The notes beneath the pieces are model-generated. The model searched no databases, was not told the DNA's origin, and worked only from the letters and a program-made list of their open reading frames with translations. Shown here in pieces: positions 55,875 through 64,000 of a stretch of 64,000 nucleotides of DNA (positions are counted from its first letter, which is position 1; the number at the start of each line of letters is the position of its first letter). The DNA is from Streptomyces sp. WZ-12. Its GTDB lineage: Bacteria > Actinomycetota > Actinomycetes > Streptomycetales > Streptomycetaceae. The position numbers were made by a program, and so were the translations under genes. The stretch is from assembly GCF_028898845.1 (NCBI RefSeq), contig NZ_CP118574.1:2728001-2792000 (forward strand). The letters are read 5' to 3'.

Positions 55875-57992
55875 GTGGAGCCGGTGATCGTCGTCGGGGC
55901 CGGCCCGGTCGGTCTCGCCCTCGCCGTCGCGCTGACCCGGCACGCGGTGCCCGTCGTCGTCCTCGACGAGACCGACGGCCGGGAGGAGTCCCGGCCCGCC
56001 CGCACCGTCGTGCTCCGCCCGGACACCGCGGCGTTCGCCGCCCGACTCGGCTGCGCGGACACCTTGGCCGGCGCCGGCGCCCGCTGGTCGGCGTGGCGCA
56101 CCATGCGCCGCCGCCGGCTGCTGGAACGCGTCGTCTTCGCCACCGACGGCCCCGGGGGCGCGCACGGCACGGACGGCGCGGACCGGGACGGGGGCGCCAC
56201 CGGCGCGCCCCCGATGCACCTCCCCCAACACGCGCTGGCCCGCGCGCTGCGCGCCGCGCTGACCACCGAACCGCTCGCCCAGGTCGTCACCGGGAGCCGG
56301 CTGGCCGCCGTCGAGCAGGACGCGAAGGGCGTCAGCGCGCAGACCCGCGGCACCAACGGGACGTGGTGGCGCGGGAGTTACCTGGTCGGCTGCGACGGTC
56401 CGCGGTCCACCGTCCGCAAGCTGCTGGACGTCCGCTTCCCGGGCCGCACCGCCGTGGAACGCCACGCGGTGGCCTCGCTGCGCACCGAACTCCCCTGGCC
56501 CGGCGAGGCGTTGCTGCACCGCTCGCCGGCCCGGCACGGCGGCGGGCGGGTCAGCGAGGTCTCCGCCCGCCCGCTGCCCGGCGGGATCTGGCGGCTCGAC
56601 TGGCTGCTGCCCCCGGGCCGCGAACTGGTGACCCCGGACGCGCTGGTGGCCCGGATCCGTGACTCGTTGGCCGGTTGGGCGGCGGACGCGGACGCGCCCG
56701 GCGACGAGACCGCGGCGGACGGGCGCGGGCACGGCGGCCTCGTCCCGCCCTACGAACTCCTCGACACCGGCGTGCACACCGTCCACCACCGGCTGGCCCG
56801 CACCTGGCGGCAGGGCCGCACCTTCCTCGCCGGCGACGCCGCCCATCTGCTGGGCGCGTTGGGCACCCAGGGCCTGGACGAGGGCCTGCGGGACGCCGAG
56901 AACCTCGCCTGGAAGCTGGGCCTGGCCTGGCACCACGGCGCCACCGACGCCCTGTTGGACAGTTACCAGGTCGAGCGCCGGGGCGCGGTCGCCGCCCGGC
57001 TGCGGTCCGCGGACTCGGCGCTGCCGCTGCTGCGGGACGGCGGCGCGGTGCGCTGGCGGACGGTGCTGCCGGGCGCGGCGCGCGGCCGCAGCACCCTGCT
57101 GACCGACGGCCACCTGGGCCGCGGCCCGCTCGGCGCGGCCCCGAGCTATCCGCACACCCCGTTGGCGGCGCCGACGGGACTGCCCGGCGAAACGGCGGTC
57201 GGCACCGCCCCGGGAGCCCCGGTGACGAACGTGCCGGTGACCGCCGCCGACGGCTCCTCGGTGCGGCTGCGCGACCGGCTCGGGCGGGGGCTGTTGGTGG
57301 TGCTGGTGGCGCCCGGCACCGGCGTCTGGGACCGCCGGCACTGGCAGTCGGCCGGGCTGATGCCGCGTCTGACGGACGCGGTCGCCGCCCTGCCGATGCG
57401 CGCCGAGATCCTGGTCACCGAGGGGTACCCGGGCGCCGCCGCGCACACCTTGCTGGTGGTGCGGCCGGACGGTCATCTGGTCGCGGCGCTGTCCGGCGTC
57501 CGCCCGGACGCGCTGGCCACCTGCGCGGACGCGGTCCGCGGGGGGCCGTCGGGCTCGGCGCAACGCGGCACGGGCGCGGACGGGGCGGCACGACAGCCCG
57601 ACGGCGCGGGCGACGCACGGCAGCGTCTTGCCGAGGGGGGCGATGGGGGTGTCACGAATGCCGGGGGCATCCCGAAGACCGGGGGCGTCCCGACGCCTGG
57701 GGGTGGGGCCGGCGACCGCGAGCCTTCCGGTGATCGCGATGACCCCGAGGACTCCGACGGTGGGGACGACTCCGACGGGGACGGAAACGGGGACGGGGGC
57801 TCCGACGGTTCCGGTGGCTCTGCCGACTCCGATGGCTCCGGTGGCTCCGGTGGCTCCGCGTCGGAAGCGGTAGGGGCTCCCGTTCCACGCCTGTTGACCG
57901 GGCCGACGCCGAGCCCGACGGTGGCCCCCTCGGACCCCACCCCACCGGTTGACCCTCCGGGAAGCTCCGTGCTTCACTCCGAAGATGACTGA
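55875..57992 (+). CDS. FAD-dependent aromatic hydroxylase with acidic Gly/Ser tail
   Basis: The protein has 705 residues. Para-hydroxybenzoate-hydroxylase fold: VIVVGAGPVGLALAVALTR (FAD GxGxxG), LVGCDGPRSTVRKLL (DG motif), and FLAGDAAHLLGALGTQGLDEGLRDAENLAWKL (named by FLAGDAAHLLG, GD motif). A thioredoxin-like C-terminal domain follows to about residue 560 (LLVVLVAPGTGVWDRR). The last 130 residues are low-complexity: Gly-rich, then Asp/Ser/Gly repeats (SDGSGGSADSDGSGGSGGS), then Pro/Thr-rich. GTG at 55875 has GGGAG 7 nt upstream. The substrate is unknown. Confidence 0.88.
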   Translation: MEPVIVVGAGPVGLALAVALTRHAVPVVVLDETDGREESRPARTVVLRPDTAAFAARLGCADTLAGAGARWSAWRTMRRRRLLERVVFATDGPGGAHGTDGADRDGGATGAPPMHLPQHALARALRAALTTEPLAQVVTGSRLAAVEQDAKGVSAQTRGTNGTWWRGSYLVGCDGPRSTVRKLLDVRFPGRTAVERHAVASLRTELPWPGEALLHRSPARHGGGRVSEVSARPLPGGIWRLDWLLPPGRELVTPDALVARIRDSLAGWAADADAPGDETAADGRGHGGLVPPYELLDTGVHTVHHRLARTWRQGRTFLAGDAAHLLGALGTQGLDEGLRDAENLAWKLGLAWHHGATDALLDSYQVERRGAVAARLRSADSALPLLRDGGAVRWRTVLPGAARGRSTLLTDGHLGRGPLGAAPSYPHTPLAAPTGLPGETAVGTAPGAPVTNVPVTAADGSSVRLRDRLGRGLLVVLVAPGTGVWDRRHWQSAGLMPRLTDAVAALPMRAEILVTEGYPGAAAHTLLVVRPDGHLVAALSGVRPDALATCADAVRGGPSGSAQRGTGADGAARQPDGAGDARQRLAEGGDGGVTNAGGIPKTGGVPTPGGGAGDREPSGDRDDPEDSDGGDDSDGDGNGDGGSDGSGGSADSDGSGGSGGSASEAVGAPVPRLLTGPTPSPTVAPSDPTPPVDPPGSSVLHSEDD

Positions 57993-58071
57993 TCACGGCT
58001 CGCGATTCTGGCGGAGGGTCCATCTGGACCTGGTCCGCTACGCGGGCTGCATGTGTCGTCCGTCCTGTTGA
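57985..58071 (+). CDS. Cysteine-rich leader peptide upstream of cysteine dioxygenase
   Basis: A 28-residue frame, MTDHGSRFWRRVHLDL then VRYAGCMCRPSC, overlaps the end of the monooxygenase gene by 8 nt. The core VHLDLVRYAGC matches the actinobacterial putative leader peptides found before sulfur-metabolism genes (typical H-V-D-L-x-R core). Three cysteine codons lie in the last seven codons. Ribosome stalling at Cys codons when cysteine is scarce could control the downstream cysteine dioxygenase, as shown for cysteine attenuators in mycobacteria. The ribosome binding site is weak, and attenuating RNA structure was not folded. Confidence 0.75.
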   Translation: MTDHGSRFWRRVHLDLVRYAGCMCRPSC

Positions 58072-58168
58072 TCCCGCCCGCCGCGGCCGTCGTCGCGGCG
58101 GCGTTCCCCGCGCGGCCGCGCCCGAGTCCCGGCGCCCGCGCCCCTCACGATCACTCAGGACGGTTTCC

Positions 58169-58708
58169 GTGCCCGACGTACAGACCCCCGCGCGCCCGCC
58201 CGCCCGGGCCCAAGACGGCGGCCCCAGCGCCGCCCAACTCCTCGACTTCGTCCGCCGTACCGCCGCCGACCGCGCGCTGATCGCCTCGCTCCCGCTCGAT
58301 CCGGAGGGCCGCACCTGGATCCGGCTGGACGGACCGGGCAGCAGCGAAGCCTGGCTGATCGGCTGGCCGCCCGGCACCGGCACCGGGTGGCACGACCACG
58401 GCGGCTCGCGCGGCGCCTTCGCCGCGGCGGCCGGGGAGTTGACCGAGCAGTCGCTCGCCGCCGCGATCCCCACCGAGGGCTGGAAGACCCTGGAACTCGC
58501 CGACGGCGTCGACCGCGAGCGCCGGCTCAGCGGCGGCCGCGGCCGGGCGTTCGGCCCGCACCACGTCCACCAGGTCCTCAACCTCTCCCCCGACACCCAC
58601 GCCGTCTCCGTCCACGCCTACTACCCGCCGCTGCCGCTGATGCGGCGGTACAGCCGCAACGGACCGGTGCTGCGGCTGGAAGAGATCGAACGCCCCGAGG
58701 AGTGGTGA
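58169..58708 (+). CDS. Cysteine dioxygenase
   Basis: The protein has 179 residues. A cupin iron enzyme oxidising cysteine to cysteine sulfinate. Metal ligands are the two histidines of WHDHGGSRGAF and the histidine in HHVHQVLNLS. The catalytic tyrosine is probably in VHAYYPPL. GTG at 58169 starts MPDVQTPARPP. It is downstream of the cysteine leader peptide and overlaps the rhodanese gene, forming a small cysteine/sulfur catabolic unit. Confidence 0.92.
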   Translation: MPDVQTPARPPARAQDGGPSAAQLLDFVRRTAADRALIASLPLDPEGRTWIRLDGPGSSEAWLIGWPPGTGTGWHDHGGSRGAFAAAAGELTEQSLAAAIPTEGWKTLELADGVDRERRLSGGRGRAFGPHHVHQVLNLSPDTHAVSVHAYYPPLPLMRRYSRNGPVLRLEEIERPEEW

Positions 58709-59112
58709 TGAGCGCCGTCGACGAACTGCTGGCCCGGGCCCGACGAAAGCTGACCCGGGTGGACCCCGCGCAGGCCGCGGCGCTCCGGGAGGCCGGCGGG
58801 TTGCTCGTGGACATCCGCTACGCGGAGCTGCGCGAACGCGACGGCACCATCCCGGGGGCGCTGATCGTCGAGCGCAACGAGCTGGAGTGGCGGCTCGACC
58901 CGACGGGTGCGCACCGCGCCCCCGAGGCGACCGACCACGACCTCCCCGTCGTGGTGATCTGCAACGAGGGCTACGCCTCCAGCCTCGCCGCGGTCTCCCT
59001 CCACGACCTGGGCCTCCACCGCGCAACGGACCTGATCGGCGGCTTCCAGTCCTGGCGTCGATCCGGCCTACCGGTCGAACCCCCGCCCATCGGCGAGGAG
59101 TTGAACGGCTGA
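58708..59112 (+). CDS. Rhodanese-like sulfurtransferase
   Basis: The protein has 134 residues. One rhodanese domain: LLVDIRYAELRERDGTIPGA and the catalytic cysteine loop VVICNEGYASSLAA, then GGFQSWRRSGLPV. The start ATG (58708) overlaps the upstream TGA by one base, so translation is coupled to cysteine dioxygenase. It probably transfers sulfane sulfur arising from cysteine or sulfite metabolism. Confidence 0.92.
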   Translation: MSAVDELLARARRKLTRVDPAQAAALREAGGLLVDIRYAELRERDGTIPGALIVERNELEWRLDPTGAHRAPEATDHDLPVVVICNEGYASSLAAVSLHDLGLHRATDLIGGFQSWRRSGLPVEPPPIGEELNG

Positions 59113-59774
59113 GCAGTCGACGGGCCGGATGGGCTGGCGAGCCGGAGAGGCAGCGGACCGGAGCGGGGAGCCGATGCGCTGAAGAGCCAGCGGAACGGGG
59201 GTAGTTGGCGGGCCGAGGAGTTGCGTCATCCGACGCGCCACGCGAGCTGGCGCGCCCCTCGGCCGCTCCCCGCCGCTCGATCCAACTCGGTTGACTGCGA
59301 CGCGGCGCGCTGCCGCAGCGCCCCGTGCCGTGCGCCGGTTCACGACCCGCCGTGGACGGGCGGCACGACCGCCACGGTGCGGCACCCAGCCGACGCCACA
59401 CCCCACCACCGCCACTGAAGCGCCACGCGCGCTCCCCCGCCACCGAACTGGGCGTTGCCATCCGGGCGTTCCGGCCCGCAGGGCGGCGGCCGCGGACCCG
59501 TACGGCTGGCGTGGGTAAGACCGGCGTGTGCCCGTGGCCGCCGTGTACCAACACGCCGCGGGAAACGACGCCCGCTCGACTGACCGCACGCCGGACCGAA
59601 GCAGCCCCCGAATCAAGGCAGTTCAGTGGTAGCCGACGCCGCCGACTGTCGATATCCCCACCCGGTGGCGCAGGCATCCACCGGCGCCCAACCGCTCATC
59701 TTCCCCATCCCCGCCGTCTCCCTCCCGACTGTTCCCGCTTCCGGCCCTTCCCGCTCCCGGTCGCCCAACCCCGT
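59113..59774. other. 660-bp spacer between convergent rhodanese and recX genes
   Basis: Open frames on both strands (such as minus 59068-59616 and plus 59325-61634) are Arg/Ala/Pro-rich without domain signatures. Weak inverted repeats (for example GGCGG/CCGCC near 59355-59375) may terminate transcription. No gene, RNA or mobile element is supported. Its length is unusual for a convergent gap here. Confidence 0.5.
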
Positions 59775-60446
59775 TCAGGCGTCCGGGAGATGGTGGTCCA
59801 GAAGGTCCGGATCCTCGCCCTCTTCCTCCAGGGCCTGGCGGACGACGCGGAGGGCGAGGCCCTCCGGGTAGCCCTTGCGGGCCAGCATCCCGGCCAGCCG
59901 GCGGAGCCGCTTGTCGCGGTCCAGGCCGCGGGTCGCACGCAGCTTGCGGTCGACCAACTCGCGGGCGGTGACCTCCTCCTGCTCCGCGTCGAGGCGGCCG
60001 ACGGCCTGGTCGATCAGGGCGGAGTCGACGCCCTTGGTGCGGAGCTCCCGGGCCAGGGCGCGGCGGGCCAGGCCCCGGCCGTGGTGCCGGGACTCCACCC
60101 AGGCATCGGCGAACGCCGCGTCGTCGATCAGGCCGACGTCCTCGAAGCGGGCCAGCACCTCCTCCGCGGCCTCGTCGGGGATGCCCCGCTCCCGCAGGGC
60201 GTCCGCCAACTGCCTGCGGGTGCGCGGATTCCCGGTGAGCAGGCGCAGGCAGATCGCCCGCGCCTGCTCCTCGGGCGTGCGCGGCGGTCCCGACCCGGCC
60301 CTCGACGGGAGGGAACCACCGCCGTCCCCGGATGCGGCGCCGTCCTCATGGCCGGCGCCGCGCTTCCGACGGCCGCTACGGTTCTCGGCGTCGCCGGCAG
60401 CGTCGCCGAAGTCGGCGCTGTCCGGCCATTCCGTTCGCCGTGTCAT
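59775..60446 (-). CDS. recX: Regulatory protein RecX
   Basis: The protein has 223 residues. After a 55-residue charged extension, three-helix repeats of RecX follow: AICLRLLTGNPRTRRQLADAL (named by RLLTGNPRTRRQL), DDAAFADAWVESRHHGRGLA and RRLAGMLARKGYPEGLA. RecX binds RecA filaments and limits their growth. ATG at 60446 is 6 nt past the recA stop, so recA-recX is one operon. Confidence 0.96.
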   Translation of the reverse strand: MTRRTEWPDSADFGDAAGDAENRSGRRKRGAGHEDGAASGDGGGSLPSRAGSGPPRTPEEQARAICLRLLTGNPRTRRQLADALRERGIPDEAAEEVLARFEDVGLIDDAAFADAWVESRHHGRGLARRALARELRTKGVDSALIDQAVGRLDAEQEEVTARELVDRKLRATRGLDRDKRLRRLAGMLARKGYPEGLALRVVRQALEEEGEDPDLLDHHLPDA

Positions 60447-60452
60447 GGCGCG

Positions 60453-61571
60453 TCAGCTCTTGGCCGCCGCGGCCTTGGAGCCCTTGGCGCTCTTGGCCGC
60501 CGCAGGTGCGGCCTTGGCCGGCGCCTCCGCCGGGCCGGCGGCGTCCGCGCCGGGCTCCGCCGCGATCTCCACCGGCTTCACGCCGATGCCCAGCTTCTCC
60601 TTGATCTTCTTCTCGACCTCATTGGCGAGATCGGGGTTGTCCTTGAGGAAGTTGCGGGCGTTCTCCTTGCCCTGGCCGAGCTGGTCGCCCTCGTAGGTGT
60701 ACCAGGCGCCGGACTTGCGGATGAAGCCGTGGTCGACGCCCATGTCGATCAGGCCGCCCTCGCGGCTGATGCCCTGGCCGTAGAGGATGTCGAACTCGGC
60801 CTGCTTGAAGGGCGGCGCGACCTTGTTCTTGACGACCTTGCAGCGGGTGCGGTTGCCGACCGCCTCCGTGCCGTCCTTGAGGGTCTCGATCCGACGGATG
60901 TCGATCCGGACCGAGGCGTAGAACTTCAGCGCGCGGCCACCGGTCGTGGTCTCCGGGGAGCCGAACATCACGCCGATCTTCTCGCGGAGCTGGTTGATGA
61001 AGATCGCGGTGGTCTTGGACTGGTTGAGCGCGCTGGTGATCTTCCGCAGGGCCTGGCTCATCAGGCGGGCCTGGAGGCCGACGTGCGAGTCGCCCATCTC
61101 ACCCTCGATCTCGGCCCGCGGCACCAGGGCGGCCACAGAGTCGATCACGATGAGGTCCAGGGCCCCGGAGCGGACCAGCATGTCCACGATCTCCAGGGCC
61201 TGCTCGCCGTTGTCCGGCTGGGACAGGATGAGGTTGTCGATGTCGACGCCGAGCTTCTTCGCGTACTCGGGGTCGAGGGCGTGCTCGGCGTCCACGAACG
61301 CGACCTGGCCGCCGGCCTTCTGGGCGTTCGCCACCGCGTGCAGGGTCAGCGTGGTCTTACCGGAGGACTCCGGTCCGTAGATCTCCACGACCCGGCCGCG
61401 CGGCAGGCCGCCGACGCCGAGCGCGACGTCGAGGGCGGTCGAGCCGGTCGGGATGATCTCGATGGGCTCCCTCGACCGCTCGCCCATGCGCATGACCGCG
61501 CCCTTGCCGAATTGCCGTTCAATCTGTGCGAGTGCGGCGTCCAGCGCCTTCTCGCGGTCGGTGCCTGCCAT
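60453..61571 (-). CDS. recA: Recombinase RecA
   Basis: The protein has 372 residues. Core ATPase with Walker [15 protein letters not shown], Walker [16 protein letters not shown]1 ([20 protein letters not shown] named by [12 protein letters not shown]2), and the C-terminal domain. The last 35 residues are an Ala/Lys/Pro-rich tail typical of Streptomyces. It drives homologous recombination and activates LexA cleavage. ATG at 61571 is the family start ([14 protein letters not shown]). An SOS box lies 160 bp upstream. Confidence 0.98.
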   Translation of the reverse strand: MAGTDREKALDAALAQIERQFGKGAVMRMGERSREPIEIIPTGSTALDVALGVGGLPRGRVVEIYGPESSGKTTLTLHAVANAQKAGGQVAFVDAEHALDPEYAKKLGVDIDNLILSQPDNGEQALEIVDMLVRSGALDLIVIDSVAALVPRAEIEGEMGDSHVGLQARLMSQALRKITSALNQSKTTAIFINQLREKIGVMFGSPETTTGGRALKFYASVRIDIRRIETLKDGTEAVGNRTRCKVVKNKVAPPFKQAEFDILYGQGISREGGLIDMGVDHGFIRKSGAWYTYEGDQLGQGKENARNFLKDNPDLANEVEKKIKEKLGIGVKPVEIAAEPGADAAGPAEAPAKAAPAAAKSAKGSKAAAAKS

Positions 61572-61660
61572 GGGTTCCACCCGGTTTGCTTGAGTCGATC
61601 GCTTCACGTCCATGACGCTAACCCCTGCCACTGACAATGCGCCCGGACCCGGCTCCGACC

Positions 61661-61669
61661 TGTGGATAA
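61661..61669. promoter_or_regulatory. DnaA-box-like site upstream of recA
   Basis: TGTGGATAA, reverse complement of TTATCCACA, 90 bp before the recA start and followed by CTCCGCGG, the same kind of context as the box before recQ (TGTGGATAACTCGCGG). Confidence 0.4.
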
Positions 61670-61730
61670 CTCCGCGGACGGCCCGGGATTTCCGCGGGCC
61701 GGAGCCGCGTCAGGCGGCCGGACCCCTCAT

Positions 61731-61746
61731 GAGAATGGATGTTCGA
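61731..61746 (-). promoter_or_regulatory. SOS (LexA) box of recA
   Basis: On the minus strand TCGAAC-ATCC-ATTCTC: a perfect left half and a partial right half of TCGAAC-N4-GTTCGA. It resembles the box reported for Streptomyces recA. Confidence 0.75.
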
Positions 61747-61791
61747 TTTTGGTGTCAAGCGGGCCGCGCACCGCGTCAGCGGCCCCGGCAG

Positions 61792-63111
61792 TCACGCCGC
61801 GCCGCCCCGCACCCCGCTCGGCACACCGTCCCGCTCGCCGCCCCGTCCATCGCTTCGTTCATCGTCACGCTCGCCGGCCGGCACACCGCTCTCCGACTCC
61901 CGACCCTCGGCCGGCTCGGCACCCTCGCCAGCGCCCCCGCCGGCATCCCCGTCCGACGCCCCACTCCGCCCCCGCGCCCGCAGGCGGCCCCGCGGGTCGG
62001 GCGTGACCTCGTACCGCTTGATGTACGCGCCCAGGAACGCCTGCAACGTCGCGGTCGCCGGTATCGCGATCAGCGCGCCGACCGCACCCATCAGCGCCGT
62101 GCCGGCGATCACCGAGCCGAAGGCGACGGCGGGATGGATGTCCACGGTCTTGGCGGTGATCCGGGGCTGGAGGAGGTAGTTCTCGAACTGCTGGTAGACC
62201 ACGACGAAGCCGAAGACCCAGAGCGCGTACCAGGGATCGACGGTGAACGCGATCAGGATGGGCAGCGCCCCGGCGAGGTACGTGCCGATCGTCGGGACGA
62301 ACTGCGAGATCAGCCCGACCCACATGCCGAGCGCCGGCGCGTAGGGCACGCCCAGGATCTCCAGCAGGACGTAGTGCCCCACCCCGGATATCAGCGCCAT
62401 CAGGCCGCGGGAGTAGAGGTACCCGCCGGTCTTGGCGACCGCGATCTCCCAGGCGCGCAGCACCTCCGCCTGCCGCCGGGGCGGCAGCACCGAGCACAGC
62501 GCCCGCCGCAGCCGGGGGCCGTCGGCGGCGAAGTAGAAGGAGAACAGCGCGATCGTGAGGAGGTTGAACAGCCCGCCCAACACCTGTGCGGAGATGGCCA
62601 GGACGTTGTTGGCGCTGTCCTGGACGTACCTCTGGAGCCAGTCCGAATTCAGCAGGTTGTTCTGCACCTGCACCCGGGAGAGGTGGGTGTGGAAGGTGTT
62701 GTTGATCCAGCTGATGACGGAGTCCAGGTACTGCGGGAGCTCCTCGACCATGGTGGCTATCTGGCCGGCCAGCATGGATCCCAGCAGTGTGACGAAGCCG
62801 ACCGAGGCGACGACGATCACGAGGAAGACCAGGGCGGTGGCGAGCCCGCGCCGCATGCCGCGGCCGGCCATCCAGTCGACGGCCGGCTCGATGGCCAGCG
62901 CCAGGAAGAACGCGATGAGCACGTTCAGCAACAGACTGATCAACTGGTGGAAGCCCCACGTGGCGAGCTGGAAGCAGGCCACCAGGGCGAGCGCGAGCAC
63001 CATGGCGCGCGGCAGCCACCGCGGCATCCGCGCCTCACGCCGGTCGCCGGACCGGTCCCGCGGCGGATCGTCGGGGCGGGGGCCGTCGTGGCCGTTGATC
63101 TCGTCTGTCAC
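61792..63111 (-). CDS. AI-2E family transporter
   Basis: The protein has 439 residues. About eight membrane helices with the family pattern: LLNVLIAFFLALAIEPAVDW, LVIVVASVGFVTLLG, the central SWINNTFHTHL region, and GMWVGLISQFVPTIGTYLAG plus GALIAIPATATLQAFLG. The C-terminal 65 residues are hydrophilic, Gly/Glu/Arg-rich. The family exports varied solutes; AI-2 itself is not implied. The GTG at 63111 or the one at 63117 may be used; both have poor ribosome binding sites. Confidence 0.92.
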   Translation of the reverse strand: MTDEINGHDGPRPDDPPRDRSGDRREARMPRWLPRAMVLALALVACFQLATWGFHQLISLLLNVLIAFFLALAIEPAVDWMAGRGMRRGLATALVFLVIVVASVGFVTLLGSMLAGQIATMVEELPQYLDSVISWINNTFHTHLSRVQVQNNLLNSDWLQRYVQDSANNVLAISAQVLGGLFNLLTIALFSFYFAADGPRLRRALCSVLPPRRQAEVLRAWEIAVAKTGGYLYSRGLMALISGVGHYVLLEILGVPYAPALGMWVGLISQFVPTIGTYLAGALPILIAFTVDPWYALWVFGFVVVYQQFENYLLQPRITAKTVDIHPAVAFGSVIAGTALMGAVGALIAIPATATLQAFLGAYIKRYEVTPDPRGRLRARGRSGASDGDAGGGAGEGAEPAEGRESESGVPAGERDDERSDGRGGERDGVPSGVRGGAA

Positions 63112-63162
63112 GCGCACGCTGCCAAGTGTCGCGCACCGCACCGACAACCGGCCCCGACCAGC

Positions 63163-63357
63163 TCACCGCTTGTTCTGCGGCACCTCCATGACCGCGCAGA
63201 CCACCCGCCACACCTCTTTGGCGCTCCAGCCGGCCGCCAGCGCCTCGTGGACAGTGCGACCGCCGAGCTCCGCCATCACGTGATCGCGGGCGAACGAGTC
63301 GGCATAGGACGACCCGAAGTGGTCCGCCATCCGCTCCCAGAACACCGTCAACCGCAT
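63163..63357 (-). CDS. DUF3046 domain-containing protein
   Basis: The protein has 64 residues: MRLTVFWERMADHFGSSYAD, then AELGGRTVHEALAAG and WRVVCAVMEVP. This small helical family is a standard neighbour of recA-recX in actinobacteria. Function is unknown. ATG at 63357 gives the whole domain. Confidence 0.93.
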   Translation of the reverse strand: MRLTVFWERMADHFGSSYADSFARDHVMAELGGRTVHEALAAGWSAKEVWRVVCAVMEVPQNKR

Positions 63358-63608
63358 GATTCCCGCCTCGCACCCACGTTGGCCTGTACGCTTCCCGGCT
63401 TCCGCCACCCCGTACGAGCAGTCGGGAGACTTCTGAGCCCAGCCCCCTTCATACCGCCGGCGCCGCACAGAAGGCCAGTGACGGCCTGTGCAGGAGGACA
63501 CTCCAGGGGTCCGCGACCCGTGCTCGACGGCGCCTCCGGATCGGGCCGTCCCCCTCCTCGGGGCCCGCGGCACACCCCCCGAGGCCGGTCCAAACAACCT
63601 CGTCACAC

Positions 63609-63632
63609 TTGCTAGATTGCGCAATCAAGCAG
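63609..63632. promoter_or_regulatory. 24-bp palindrome centred on ATTGC-GCAAT, operator-like
   Basis: TTGCTAGATTGC and GCAATCAAGCAG are symmetric at 10 of 12 positions; the inner GATTGC-GCAATC is perfect. It lies 117 bp before the partial plus-strand gene. Its length and symmetry resemble MarR-type operators. It contains the same ATTGC/GCAAT pentamer as the two clusters at 15.8 and 49.4 kb. Confidence 0.55.
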
Positions 63633-63748
63633 TCAAATGTGAAACCGGCTCGGCGTATCCGTCGTCTTCCTGGCCGGAACCACCCTCTCCTGCCGCGCGC
63701 AGGATGCCCCGAGACCGCCACGCCGGTCCGGCTGTCCGAAGGATGCGA

Positions 63749-64000
63749 ATGACAGGTCAGCGCACCGATGCCCATAACGGGTACGACGACCTGGCGCGGG
63801 ATGCGGCACCGGCCTCACGCCGGGTGCCGGGCCCCCGACGCCGAGGAGACCATCGGCCGGGAATCGACACCGGGCCGGCTCCCGGCCGGGTCGGGTCACG
63901 CTCCCGGGCGGGCGACGGACACCGTGCGGTCCGGGCCACCCTGGTAGCGCTGGCGGTGGCGGCCGTGGGCGCCGCGCTGGAGACGGCACTCGCCGGGCGA
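63749..64000 (+). CDS. Unidentified protein, 5' part only (right edge of window)
   Basis: The frame is open to the window end (84 codons). It starts MTGQRTDAHNGYDDLARDAA, stays polar and Arg/Gly/Pro-rich, then enters a hydrophobic segment ATLVALAVAAVGAALETALA, probably a membrane helix. AAGGA lies close to the ATG at 63749; ATG at 63743 is also in frame. The family cannot be named from this part. The palindrome at 63609 is probably its operator. Confidence 0.55.
   Translation, partial: MTGQRTDAHNGYDDLARDAAPASRRVPGPRRRGDHRPGIDTGPAPGRVGSRSRAGDGHRAVRATLVALAVAAVGAALETALAGR

Noticed and set aside
59068..59616. 182-codon minus-strand frame between rhodanese and recX
   Set aside because: Runs through the rhodanese 3' end, Arg/Ala/Pro-rich, poor start; not convincing.

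Overview
The window is a 64 kb piece of a high-GC actinobacterial chromosome, almost certainly Streptomyces. Evidence for this: strong third-position GC bias; GTG and TTG starts behind GGAGG-type ribosome binding sites; TTA codons that are nearly absent but present in one accessory gene; and a gene order (rnhB ... nrdJ-nrdR / lexA - dinG-like - siderophore genes - hflX - rshA - dapF - miaA - miaB - gluKR / gluABCD - recX-recA) that I recognise from memory as the SCO5770-SCO5815 core-arm region of S. coelicolor. It is mostly conserved core genome with a few accessory inserts.

Left part (1-12.8 kb): a cut-off GntR/FadR regulator, a Nudix-type regulator downstream of a glycogen-debranching-like enzyme, a DUF4192 protein, and a RecQ helicase fused to a phosphoribosyltransferase domain. 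These are followed by a MITE-like palindromic element, RNase HII, an ADP-ribosylglycohydrolase and a histidine phosphatase.

Accessory stretch (12.9-20 kb): a decayed ABC-F resistance gene with an intact divergent TetR regulator, a DUF4937 protein, a TerD protein behind a cluster of ATTGC repeats, a CGNR zinc-finger regulator with a 9-bp periodic repeat upstream, and an MFS transporter read in frame into an alpha/beta hydrolase with two TTA codons.

DNA precursor and SOS block (20-27 kb): class II ribonucleotide reductase NrdJ, its repressor NrdR, divergent LexA with an SOS box, and a DinG-like Fe-S helicase. Next (27-33.3 kb) is a four-gene NRPS-independent siderophore operon (aminotransferase, two IucA/IucC synthetases, a GNAT acyltransferase) with no visible decarboxylase, N-monooxygenase or iron box.

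Housekeeping block (33.5-47 kb): a secreted trypsin-like protein, a 41-bp perfect hairpin, HflX, an M1 peptidase, RshA with an altered synthetase domain, DapF, MiaA, an acidic disordered protein, an extradiol-dioxygenase-like protein, MiaB and a maleylpyruvate-isomerase-like protein. MiaA and MiaB together make the i6A/ms2i6A37 tRNA modification.

Right part (47-64 kb): a LysR regulator, an orphan TAXI-type binding protein, a second GCAAT-rich spacer, the GluR-GluK two-component system divergent from the glutamate uptake operon gluABCD, and an FAD monooxygenase with an acidic Gly/Ser tail. These are followed by a cysteine-rich leader peptide, cysteine dioxygenase and rhodanese, then recX-recA with an SOS box, an AI-2E transporter, DUF3046, and the start of a membrane-associated gene behind an ATTGC-GCAAT palindrome. 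No tRNA, rRNA, CRISPR array, integrase or intact insertion sequence was seen.
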